Source: Haematococcus lacustris | Taxonomy: Eukaryota; Chlorophyta; Chlorophyceae; Chlamydomonadales; Haematococcaceae | Assembly (NCBI GenBank): GCA_030144725.1 | Contig: JASKMD010000026.1 | Span: forward strand, 6,007,838-6,071,837 | Length of the DNA stretch: 64,000 nt | Reading direction: 5' to 3' | Part shown: positions 1 through 9,314 of the stretch, in pieces | Numbering within the stretch: position 1 is the first letter of the stretch | How the letters are laid out: each line of letters opens with the position of its first letter | Translations under genes and position numbers: made by a program | Notes under the pieces: generated by a model | Database searches by the model: none | Seen by the model: the letters and a program-made list of their open reading frames with translations, nothing else | What the model was told of the DNA's origin: nothing

Positions 1-75
1 CAGCCAGCCTCGCAGCCAGTTTCGCAGCCAGCCTCGCAGCCAGCCTCGCAGCCAGCATCGCAGCTAGCCTCGCGG
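1..75. repeat. Degenerate 12 bp tandem repeat
   Basis: Units of the form CAGCCAGCCTCG / CAGCCAGTTTCG repeat about six times and probably continue beyond the window edge. No coding signal is seen. Confidence 0.7.
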
Positions 76-411
76 CCAGTTTCCTCGCAACGATTCTCCG
101 CAGTTATCGCAAGCATTGATGCACCAACGCAAGGCAGGTGCAACGTGTTGTGAGCAGCGAAGAGGCTAGAAGGACTATGGTAAGAGCTTAGGACCAAGGT
201 AAGAGCTTAGAAGGAGCTAGCATTGCGCAGCATAGCCCTTAGTATCCAGCCTAACCGCTACCACACCTGGTTGCTGCAGGCCTTACAATCACGCCTAGTA
301 CCTCCCTGTTCACCACCCCCTCCCAGTCCCCCTCACCACCACCACCACCACCACCACCACCACCATTTCATCACCTCCCACAACGTTCCCACTGTTGCCT
401 CCCTTGTGTTG

Positions 412-726
412 CCCAGCCCAGCCCAGCCCAGCCCAGCCCAGCCCAGCCCAGCCCAGCCCAGCCCAGCCCAGCCCAGCCCAGCCCAGCCCAGCCCAGCCCA
501 GCCCAGCCCAGCCCAGCCCAGCCCAGCCCAGCCCAGCCCAGCCCAGCCCAGCCCAGCCCAGCCCAGCCCAGCCCAGCCCAGCCCAGCCCAGCCCAGCCCA
601 GCCCAGCCCAGCCCAGCCCAGCCCAGCCCAGCCCAGCCCAGCCCAGCCCAGCCCAGCCCAGCCCAGCCCAGCCCAGCCCAGCCCAGCCCAGCCCAGCCCA
701 GCCCAGCCCAGCCCAGCCCAGCCCAA
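412..726. repeat. Pentanucleotide microsatellite (AGCCC)n
   Basis: About 63 nearly perfect copies of the unit CAGCC/AGCCC. The long open frames here (Pro-Ala-Gln-Pro-Ser on plus, Trp-Ala-Gly-Leu on minus) only translate the repeat and are not genes. A short (CAC)n tract lies just upstream at 337-364. Confidence 0.95.
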
Positions 727-1967
727 CCCAACCCTACTCTCCCACCCTGCACTTCCTACTGAGGTGAGGACAAAGGAAGGTGGGTTGTAATGGAGGGCTG
801 CTACACCTGCCCCTCCATCTGCCAGCTCTACATCTCCCTACTCTAATGGTGAGTGCATCTAGTACCCATGTCCAGTGTTTGCTTCGTTACACAAATCGTC
901 ACATCATTGCCGCAGGTCTTGTGCGCCTACACGTGAGACTATCAATGCGCTCCCCACTTCTCTCGCCCTCCCCATGGACCTCCCCTTCCCTTCCCTCCCC
1001 TTCCTCCCCTTCCTCCCACACACATATACACCACACCCCAGCAGAAGGTGAGTGCAGGTATGTGGCACCCTGTACCCACCTTAACCGCTAGCATGCCCCT
1101 TGTCCCGCTGCAGGGTTGATCGTCACACCCTTCCCCATCCCCTTTTCCTCCCCTTTCCCACGCCCACCACCAACGCCCAGCTTGTCGTCCCTACACTTCC
1201 ACCTCTACCCACCCCCCACTTCCCCCCTCCCCGTCACCTCTCCCCTGACATCCCAGCAGCCAGGAGAAAGCCCACCCCACCCACCCTCTTCCCACCCCTC
1301 CCTTCCCCCTCTCCCTCCCTCTCCCCTCCCATACTTGTCAAGCCTACCCTTCCCCTCTCCCACCCTTCGATTGACGTGGCATCGCAACCCCCACCTCACC
1401 CCACCTTCCCTTCCCTAAACCCTACACTCCCCACCGCAGTCCTACCCCACTGGCGCATGGGATATGTTGCCTGGTGTGAGCAGGTAGGAGGCCAGGAGGA
1501 CCACAAAGGTAAGGCCACGGTGATAGCTAACACAGTGCCCAGCCTGGTCACCCTACCGCACGTGCACGCCCCTTGGTTGCAGGTCTGATGGGTCACCTCC
1601 CCTCCACTTTCCCTATACAACCACCCCCTCCCAATTCATCCTCCCCCGCCCCCGCCCCCGCTCCCTCCCCCGCCCCCACCCCCACCCATGCCCCCACCCA
1701 CCCCAACCCATGCCCCCAACCCATGCCCCCACCCACCCCAACCCATGCCCCCAACCCAACCAACCCCCGCCCAGCCCAACCCGGTTGAGCCTCCCGCCTC
1801 CCCACCTCCCGCCTCCCTGCCTCCCGCCTCCCCGTCTCCCGCCTCCCTGCCTCCCACCTCCCGCCTTCCACATCTACCTCCCCTCCCCGCCTTCACTCTT
1901 CCACTCCCCCCCCCCTTCACTCAGCAGCCAAAAGGTAGGTAAGTGCTACAGTGCCCCTACTATATCT
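727..1967. other. C-rich non-genic stretch
   Basis: Pyrimidine-rich DNA with simple-sequence tracts (CCCCAACCCATGC and CCTCCCGCCTCC types at 1670-1870). Several sequences resemble GT/AG splice sites, but I found no conserved protein motif in any frame. Confidence 0.5.
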
Positions 1968-2835
1968 GCTGCTGCTGCCACTGCTGCTGCTGCTGCTGCC
2001 ACTGCTGCTGCTGCTGCTGCCACTGCTTCTGCTGCTGCTGCCACTGCTGCTGCTGCTGCTACCCCCCTACTGCTGCTGCTGCTGCCCCCCTGCTGCTGCT
2101 GCTGCTGCCCCCCCTACTGCTGCTGCTGCTGCCCCCCCTACTGCTGCTGCTGCTGCTACCCCCCTACTGCTGCTGCTGCTGCCCCCCCTACTGCTGCTGC
2201 TGCTGCCCCCCCTACTGCTGCTGCTGCTACCCCCCTACTGCTGCTGCTGCTGCCCCCCCTACTGCTGCTGCTGCTGCTACCCCCCCTACTGCTGCTGCTG
2301 CTGCTACCCCCCTACTGCTGCTGCTGCTGCCCCCCCTACTGCTGCTGCTGCTGCCCCCCCTACTGCTGCTGCTGCTGCTGCCACTGCTGCTGCTGCTGCT
2401 ACCCCCCTACTGCTGCTGCTGCTGCTGCCCCCCTGCTGCTGCTGCTGCTGCCCCCCCTACTGCTGCTGCTGCTGCCCCCCCTACTGCTGCTGCTGCTGCT
2501 ACCCCCCTACTGCTGCTGCTGCTGCCCCCCCTACTGCTGCTGCTGCTGCCCCCCCTACTGCTGCTGCTGCTGCTACCCCCCTACTGCTGCTGCTGCTGCC
2601 CCCCCTACTGCTGCTGCTGCTGCCCCCCCTACTGCTGCTGCTGCTGCTGCCACTGCTGCTGCTGCTGCTACCCCCCTACTGCTGCTGCTGCTGCTGCTGC
2701 CCCCCTGCTGCTGCTGCTGCTACCCCCCCCTACTGCTGCTGCTGCTGCCCCCCTGCTGCTGCTGCTGCTGCCCCCCCCCCCCTGCTGCTGCTGCCCCCCC
2801 CCCCTGCTGCTGCTGCCACCCATGCTGCTGCTGCC
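1968..2835. repeat. Compound CTG trinucleotide microsatellite
   Basis: Blocks of 4-7 CTG units are separated by CCCCCCTA or CCACTG interruptions, giving a higher-order unit of about 22-24 bp repeated for almost 870 bp. Long Leu, Cys or Ala runs in the three plus frames are products of the repeat. Confidence 0.95.
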
Positions 2836-3301
2836 AACAGTACTGTAGGTGTCTACAGTACTGTAGATGTCTACAGTACTGTAGATGTCTACAGTACTGT
2901 AGATGTCTACAGTACTGTAGGGGTCTACAGTACTGTAGGGGTCTACAGTACTGTAGATGTCTACAGTACTGTAGGTGTCTACAGTACTGTAGATGTCTAC
3001 AGTACTGTAGGGGTCTACAGTACTGTAGATGTCTACAGTACTGTAGATGTCTACAGTACTGTAGGGGTCTACAGTACTGTAGGGGTCTACAGTACTGTAG
3101 ATGTCTACAGTACTGTAGATGTCTACAGTACTGTAGGGGTCTACAGTACTGTAGATGTCTACAGTACTGTAGATGTCTACAGTACTGTAGATGTCCACAG
3201 TACTATAGGGGTCTACAGTACTGTAGATGTCTACAGTACTGTAGGTGTCTACAGTACTGTAGGGGTCTACAGTACTGTAGATGTCTACAGTACTGTAGGT
3301 G
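2836..3301. repeat. 18 bp palindromic satellite, array 1
   Basis: About 26 head-to-tail units of 18 bp. Each unit is CTACAGTACTGTAG, a perfect 14 bp palindrome, plus a 4 bp linker that varies among ATGT, GGGT and GTGT. The palindrome is almost invariant while the linker varies. The array directly follows the CTG microsatellite. Confidence 0.95.
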
Positions 3302-4002
3302 CCTTCCCCCCATGCATCCTTAACCCCCATGCCCCCTTCGCCCCCATGCAGGAACATCTCAATGTAGCCCAAGCTCGTTTGCTATCCCGACAGTGCTATG
3401 CAAATGCGCTGACAACAAAGCGTGCCTATGTTGCCCAGCCCAGCCCAGCCCTGCCCAGCCCTACTCAGCCTCCAGGATTCGTTACCGACCCTGAGCCTAG
3501 CCCTTGTGTTAGGAACACAAGTGGTGATGTAATGATGTAGGCTAAGAGTCATGATGTAATGATGTGAGGTTAGATGTAATGATGGATGGTTGAGGACCAA
3601 CCGCAAACAACTTTTGGGGCAATCTCTGCCGCACTCGATATTACACGGGAGGGTGCGGTGCACGAGGTTGTTGTGAATGCGGGGCATCATCAACATCCAC
3701 AGCTTTGCGGGAGCTTGCAAGCCGAGCTACCCAGTACAACCGACAGAACGGACCTAGCTTGCGATAGAGACGGGCCCCGGCCTTCGACCTTACACGTATG
3801 TATGTAGCTCCCTATGGCGATCTTATTGCGTGGACACAACTTTCGGCACAAATACCCATATCGAGCTTGCGGGCCTACGCTTCGACGCCTCTCACTATTT
3901 ATAGCACGCAGAAGCTGACAGTGCAATCGCGGTAGCAAATGGTGGTTTGAATGTGGAGAACAGCATGGTACCCTATTTACAAGAGGCCTTGTCAAATCTG
4001 AC
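3302..4002. other. No recognised gene
   Basis: Less repetitive and less GC-rich DNA. A plus ORF at 3586-3807 (73 codons, no recognised domain) could be coding, but nothing supports it. A short degenerate AGCCC tract lies at 3433-3470. Confidence 0.4.
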
Positions 4003-4110
4003 CTACAGTACTGTAGACATCTACAGTACTGTAGACATCTACAGTACTGTAGGTGTCTACAGTACTGTAGACATCTACAGTACTGTAGATGTCTACAGTA
4101 CTGTAGGTAC
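4003..4110. repeat. 18 bp palindromic satellite, array 2
   Basis: Six units built on the same 14 bp palindrome as array 1. Linkers are ACAT, GTGT and ATGT; ACAT is the reverse complement of the ATGT linker of array 1, so unit orientation is mixed here. Confidence 0.9.
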
Positions 4111-4658
4111 CTACACTCCAACTGCTCACATACTCAGAATATCAACAAGCGTCAAGTGGCGTTGGAGTCGCAAGGACAATCCGAGGCGAACCGCATCAAA
4201 AAACTACCCCCCTAGGATGACGAATATCCGCACTAATTTGCCTGTGTGCGCGCCTCCCTGACAATAGGAAGTGTGACCGTCAGCGTCTTCTTCGTGGCGT
4301 CCCACTTGGCGCTGCCGCGTTCCTCCATCACCGAGTGTGGTAAGTACACCGATAGCTTGCTGCGGCCATGCACACGGCAGTAACTTCAACCGCCGACGAA
4401 GCTCCCGTTCTTCACGAAGGCATGTCACCTGTTTCCTGTCCACTGTCACCTCCGCACCTGCCCTTGCGTACCTGCCATGGACCATGTCTACCTGTGCCTT
4501 TTCATTGCTGTTGGCGCAGCTGACTGGTCATAAGGACTGACCATACAGCGCAGCAGTGCTGCAGGCCAGGCTGTGTGGCTGTTGCAGGCTGGCCATGTGG
4601 GCTGGCTTTGCAGGCTGTGGGTGTGTGGAGGCAGGGCAGCAGCAGGGCAATGACTTAC
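4111..4658. other. Unassigned; could hold the 3' end of the dynein assembly gene
   Basis: The DNAAF6-like gene on the minus strand should finish here (about 50 residues missing). One possible minus exon lies near 4435-4480, after a CAG acceptor, but its sequence does not match the family convincingly. Confidence 0.3.
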
Positions 4659-7315
4659 AAGGCGGTGGCGTTGAGCTTGATGTAGTTGGACTTTACCTCC
4701 AGGTCCAGCTCTAAAGCCATCACCAGCAGGAAGAGTGTGTCAGCAGCAGCACCAACAGCAGCAGAAGCAGCAACAACATCGTCATTGTCATCTCCATCAT
4801 CACCATTACATTGTACTCGCCAGTCCGTGTTGCTGCAATGCATATCATGCTTGCATTGACTCAACTTGAGGAGCGGATGCTCACACAAGCTGCTGGCGTG
4901 AACTGCATGCTGTGCTGTTCACCAAGCTGCAAGCAACCAGGCAGTGTGCCGCATGTGTGCACTCCATGCTGACTTCCTAACAGTCATTATGCACATGCAT
5001 GCGAAGGGCAAGCCCATGCGCCAAATCACATCAACACACCCGTTCATGACATCCTGCAGCACACTTTGCAATCAGTGACTGACATGCTGTAGCAGCAGCA
5101 GCAGCAGCAGCGCTGGTTGTGTTGAACTTGGCTCCATGCCAGGAACGTGAATGCAGTGAAGAAGGCGAGGGCCAGAGGACTCCGCATTGACCTCACCCGC
5201 CATTGTATTCACGGCTGGCAAGGAGATCTTCATCACCAGGTCCTCACAGCTGCCGGATGACTCGTCCTTCCCTGACATTCCAAGGTACACATCAGCGCTG
5301 CCCACAGCTTGCTTGTACATGAACTCATACCTGCAAGGCAAGCAGCTGTGAGCTGCTGCCACATCCCTCTTGCGCTCTGTACCCCTCACTGACACCTGGC
5401 TGTATGCTGTAGCTGCGCTCCAAACTCCTCCATGCTGCCTTTGTCTTTGGAGTGCTCTTTGGAAGTGCCCTTTGGGAGTGCTCCTTGGAAGTGCCCTTTG
5501 GGAGTGCGAGAGTGAGTGACATCGCCTCCTGGGTATTAGTAGGTATCAGCAGGTGTTAGTAGATATGAGCCTAGTGGCGCAATGCCTCCGAGGAAGCGGC
5601 CCAGGACATGGCTGAGGTGTCCATGCAACGCCATGGGCATGCCAAGCAGCTGGTGGTCTTCTTTGGCGCAGCTAGCATTGGCACAAATGGGGGCTGGGGT
5701 GCTGATGCAGTGCTGCGGGCCTGCCGCAAGGTGGTGTGCAGGCCAAGGGGGACAGACCAGCGGCGGGGTAGGGTGGTGCTTGTGGATGAGCACCGCACCA
5801 CCCGGGTCAGCTCTGCGGTGAACGGCCAGCAGCCCTGTGAGAGGCAGTTGAACAAGCGCAGGACCACCAGGCCTGCAAACTGGAAGCCACCAGCAGGGTA
5901 GGTGGAACAGCGCTTGCTGCGACCAGCATGGAGCCAGCAGCGTGACCTGCCAGTGCGGGGCATGATGTGGTGCCCGGTAGTGGCCCCCCGCAAGCCCCCA
6001 CAGGCCCCACGCAGCAGCCAGGCAGCCACACCGGCAGCAGCCTCAGAGCCTGGGCCCAGCACTCCCCTGCCAGCCAAGCGCAGCAAGCGCACCAAGGCTG
6101 AGCCGGCAGCTGAGCCCAACAAGGCCCAGGGCAAGGCTGCCAAAGCCAAGCCAGCACCACAGCCAGGCAGGTGGCTGGACAGGGACTGCAACGCGGCATT
6201 GAACATGCAGCGCATTGGGGAGAGCCGGTGGCGCCCGCTGGAGCTGTGCTACTGGCCAGAGCAGGGGAAGCTGCCAGCCAAGGGCAAGGAGTACCCTGAG
6301 CATGGGTACAAGCGGCTGCGAGACAAGCCACCCAAGGCCCAGCAGCAGCAGCAGCCTGCTGTGGCACATTAGTGTGTGCCCCCCTCCACTTTGAGCTGTC
6401 ATCAGCTTTCAATTAGTGCATGTTTTGTCATGCCAACTCTACGGTGTAGCCCTAACGGGTCAGGCAATGTTGTAGGTGGTAGGCGACCATGACCATGTGC
6501 ATGCCATGTGTATGCCATGTGTATGCCATGTGTAGGTCATGAGCATGCCATGCGATGGGAACACCACACAGACAAAAACACCGCTTTGTAGTGGTCCACA
6601 CTTAGTGTGTTCGACTGCAATGAAGGCTCAAGGTTGAGGGTCAAGGTGCTGTAGCTGCTATCATGATGTGATGCTGCATGCATTCACGGGCAACGGCAGC
6701 ACTTGCACCAGCCTCAGCGCAGCAAATTAGGAAAATTAGGAATCAAAGAAAGCAAGGTTGGGATGGCGTGTTGGCTTGGGTGTGATGGATATGCTCACAG
6801 GATGTTTGAACTATTCATTGTAGCCACTCAAAGACATACATGCAGTGTATGAGCCCTGTCACCCACTCCGGCACTGCACGTCCATCATCAACGTCATCTT
6901 CCACCAAGTCGCCTACTTCACTTAGGTCCCAGATGGCCTTGGGGTCCTTGCGAGCTGCATCAAAGCTACTGCCAGTGTGAGTGATACTGGCTAGCACTCT
7001 GTGCTGGTGCGTTGCCAATTGCGCAGCTGCCAGGGTGCATATGCAAAGCTGACATGTGCAGGACAGCTAGCACCGTCAGTTGCTACCTTTAGGAGCAGGG
7101 ACCTTCACGTTGAGGAGCTCCTTGGGACCGATGCTGGCTGGGGTCGGCTTGGATACATTGCTGGTGTCAACATGCTCCTACAGTGCACCGTGCCTTGCAT
7201 TACGCAGCTGCCATGTCCCGGAAGGTTGAGGCATCTACAGTACCTCTTCAGTACGGATCAGCTGAGACAAAGCTTGAAACTCAGACACGAAGCTGCCCTC
7301 AAATAGTCCGGCCAT
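4659..7315 (-). CDS. DNAAF6: Axonemal dynein assembly factor DNAAF6 (PIH1D3)-like, 3' end unresolved
   Basis: Cytoplasmic co-chaperone needed to pre-assemble ciliary dynein arms (family knowledge). Minus exons with consistent phase: 7315-7244 (ATG; ends ALSQLIRTEE, like the ALEALSKLL element of human PIH1D3), 7177-7087 (contains SIGPKELLNVKVPAPK), 6990-6867 (KDPKAIWDLSEV, then AVPE), 5330-5197 (YEFMYKQAVGSADVYLGMSG, SCEDLVMKISLPAV) and 4710-4659 (LDLEVKSNYIKLNATA). The split codon joining AVPE to YEF gives the family's diagnostic PEYE, which fixes the junction. The 1.5 kb intron 5331-6866 holds a Fanzor fragment on the opposite strand. The last roughly 50 residues, normally a CS-like domain end, were not found. 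A flagellar gene fits a motile alga. Confidence 0.8.
5585..6372 (+). pseudogene. Fanzor type 1, copy A (5'-truncated, nonsense codon)
   Basis: C-terminal half of a Fanzor (eukaryotic TnpB-like, RNA-guided nuclease family) protein. It starts close to the exon 2 boundary seen in copy B, with EVSMQRHGHAKQLVVFFGAA, then VVLVDEHRTTRVSSAVNG (region with the alternative RuvC-II Glu) and WLDRDCNAALNMQRI (RuvC-III Asp). A single TAG at 5899-5901 interrupts one frame; copy B has CAG there. RuvC-I is missing, so it cannot be active. It lies inside intron 3 of the DNAAF6-like gene, antisense to it. Confidence 0.85.
6373..6480 (+). ncRNA. Candidate omega-RNA region after Fanzor copy A
   Basis: After the stop codon come two stem-loops shared with the other type 1 copies: AGCTG-TCAT-CAGCT (6394-6407) and GCATG-N6-CATGC (6418-6433), then a conserved GTCAGGCAATG / TGTAGGTGGTAGGC stretch. 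In TnpB and Fanzor systems the guide RNA scaffold overlaps or follows the 3' end of the ORF, so this is a reasonable candidate. Transcription is not shown. Confidence 0.45.
6495..6550. repeat. ATGCCATGTGT short tandem repeat
   Basis: Four to five imperfect copies of an 11-12 bp unit related to CATGTGTATGC, placed in the tail of Fanzor copy A. Confidence 0.7.
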
Positions 7316-8027
7316 CCTCTTCGCTCATTCCCGCAATGACCGGTTGGTGTTCATAGGTGATGCAGGCAGGTCGCGAACTAAACCTGACTACACGCCGTCT
7401 GCAACTAAAGTGTTATGGTGGACACCATGAAATGGCACACCAGACCTGCATCCAAGCGTCTCTTCATCTCACCATAGCCGATACCTGCCTATTGTTGCAA
7501 AAGGAACAACGCGCAGAAAGCCGACCGCATCACCGCAGACACCCAGCAACAGCGATTTCATGTTGTTCGAGGGTGTCTGTCAGCGCTGGAGAAGATGATA
7601 ACTACAACCATGTGATGCAACTGGAGTACATTGTCTTTCAGGGCAGCTGTGATTGAGTTCAACTAAGCCAGGGACTCAACAAACCCAGGCCATGCCCCCT
7701 GCTTTAGCTGCAGCTGCAGACTCAGCCAGCTTTGTGTTCGGTAAGGCAGCCCTGGGGGCCCTGGGGGTCATGGGCTCCCTGGCCCCGGATGCCCCAGCAC
7801 CACCCTGCCACCTGCCCGCCGGCCTCGCAGTGCATGCAGGTCCGCTCTGACCATGCCCCTCACACTTTGCTCCTCGCCCTCTTGCCGTGAATCTGGCAGC
7901 CAGGCCAGGAGCCAGGCCTCCAGACACGGCATGAACTGCGGCAGGCACACACTGGACGCATGCCTGTCCACTGATGGATGCATGTGTCCTCATGCTCATG
8001 GCTCCCTCGTTGCAGTGACGACGAAGA

Positions 8028-8059
<32 letters not shown>

Positions 8060-8386
8060 GCAGCAGAAGGCAGGGTGGTTATGTATGATATGCTGCTCAA
8101 CAGCGGGGGTCCATAAGCAGGCATTGACTCTAGGGTGGGTCTAGGGTCTGGGGTAAGGTGGCTCTAGGGTGGGTGTAGGTGCTGGTAGGTAGGTGGTGGG
8201 TGGGTGATGGGTGGTTGGGTGGTAGGTGGGTGGGGCTGGCAGGTGGGTGGGGCTGGGGGACGGTAGGGTGGGTGTATGGAGGGGTGCTGCTAGGGACTGC
8301 AGTTCAGGTCACACAACAGCACGCTGTCATGTTCAGCAGTCATGTTGTGTGGGAATGAAGGCGGTGGGGCGGGTGAGGTGAGGTAC
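7316..8386. other. Upstream of DNAAF6-like gene; no gene identified
   Basis: Holds the presumed promoter of the minus-strand DNAAF6-like gene. A plus ORF at 7357-7656 has no recognised domain. A minus stretch at 7855-7940 (FMPCLEAWLLAWLPDSRQE after a CAG acceptor) could be a late exon of the nucleotidyltransferase gene, but this is weak. (CTG)10 lies at 8029-8056 and G-rich TGGGTGGG DNA at 8150-8280. Confidence 0.4.
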
Positions 8387-8625
8387 CTGATGTCCCAGCA
8401 CCTCCTGCAGCTTAGCGCCCTGGGAAGCCAGGGCCAGCAGCTGCTCTGTACCTGCATGGTAACAGCAGCCGCCCTCAGCCATGTCAGCGCTCATCCTGAC
8501 ACCCACTGCTCTACAGCTTCCTGATGCTGCCGGTTGTGCTCCAGCTCAGCTGATGACATGCCTGTTGCCACCACCTGTTGTGGCTCAGCCACGCATGCCC
8601 TGATGTCGCCAAGTGTATCACCCTG
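8387..8625 (-). CDS. Two possible minus-strand exons, product unknown
   Basis: Minus exon 8451-8387 has good borders (GCAG acceptor, GTACCT donor) and reads TEQLLALASQGAKLQEVLGH. An upstream stretch around 8620-8515 reads MSSAELEHNRQHQEAVEQW. Both look helical and coding by codon use. They may be 3' exons of the nucleotidyltransferase gene that ends at about 9315, but the phase between them does not join cleanly, so the link is unproven. Confidence 0.3.
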
Positions 8626-9314
8626 TCCCTCGTTTTGTCAACTGCATCAACCCTCATCCTCTTCATCAAAAGGCGTTCACTGCTGCACCGCAATGGAGCT
8701 GGAGGTGCTGCTGCTGCACAGCTGGAGCCGTTGCTGTTATAAGTGCAGTTGCACAGCTGAAGGTGCTGCTGCACGCTCTAAAGTGCTGCTGCCGCTGCTG
8801 CTGCTGCTGCTGCACAGCTGGAGGTGTGTCCTTTAACATCTGGCAGCCGCCATGCATGCACTTGATGGTGACACCAGCTGCTGCCAGTCCTGAATCATCC
8901 CGGCCCTGGCCCATCCACCCCCCAACCCTGGCCCCCCAACCCTTCCCTACCACTCACCCAATGTTTTTATTTTCAAAACTGCCAAGCTGACGCTGTTCAC
9001 GAAGGGTCTAGGACCATCACATGGCTGGTTACGCATTGGGTCCCGAATGGTTATGAAAAACAAGTATCGCAGCATTTTCTTATGCCAGAAATCGTTTTAT
9101 GTCAACAATGTACACAAAAAGACATTTTTTGGTTACGAAGCAGCCGAGGCCAGCCAACGCAAGGGTCCGTTTGGTAACGAAAGCCAGGCCTAGATAACAA
9201 GCTTTTTGTTCCGATCGTTACGTATTACGCTAAAACAAATCACTGCCACTCACGCTTACCCGTGCCTGACCCCTCCCCCTGCTTAACCTTGCCTTCCCCA
9301 CCCCTCACCCTCAC

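Noticed and set aside
412..3301. Very long ORFs over the microsatellites and palindromic arrays (poly-Pro/Ala/Ser, Leu/Cys, STVDVY repeats)
   Set aside because: They exist in several frames on both strands because the repeats contain no stop codons. No start context, flanking domain or splice structure supports them.
2836..3301. CRISPR-like array
   Set aside because: Spacers are 4 bp and not unique, the unit is 18 bp, and the genome is eukaryotic. It is a tandem satellite.
5396..5433. A short exon MEEFGAQLQHTA before the YEFMYKQ exon of DNAAF6
   Set aside because: The phase also fits, but exons at 6990-6867 and upstream give the family N-terminus and the expected PEYE junction, so the short exon is a chance match.
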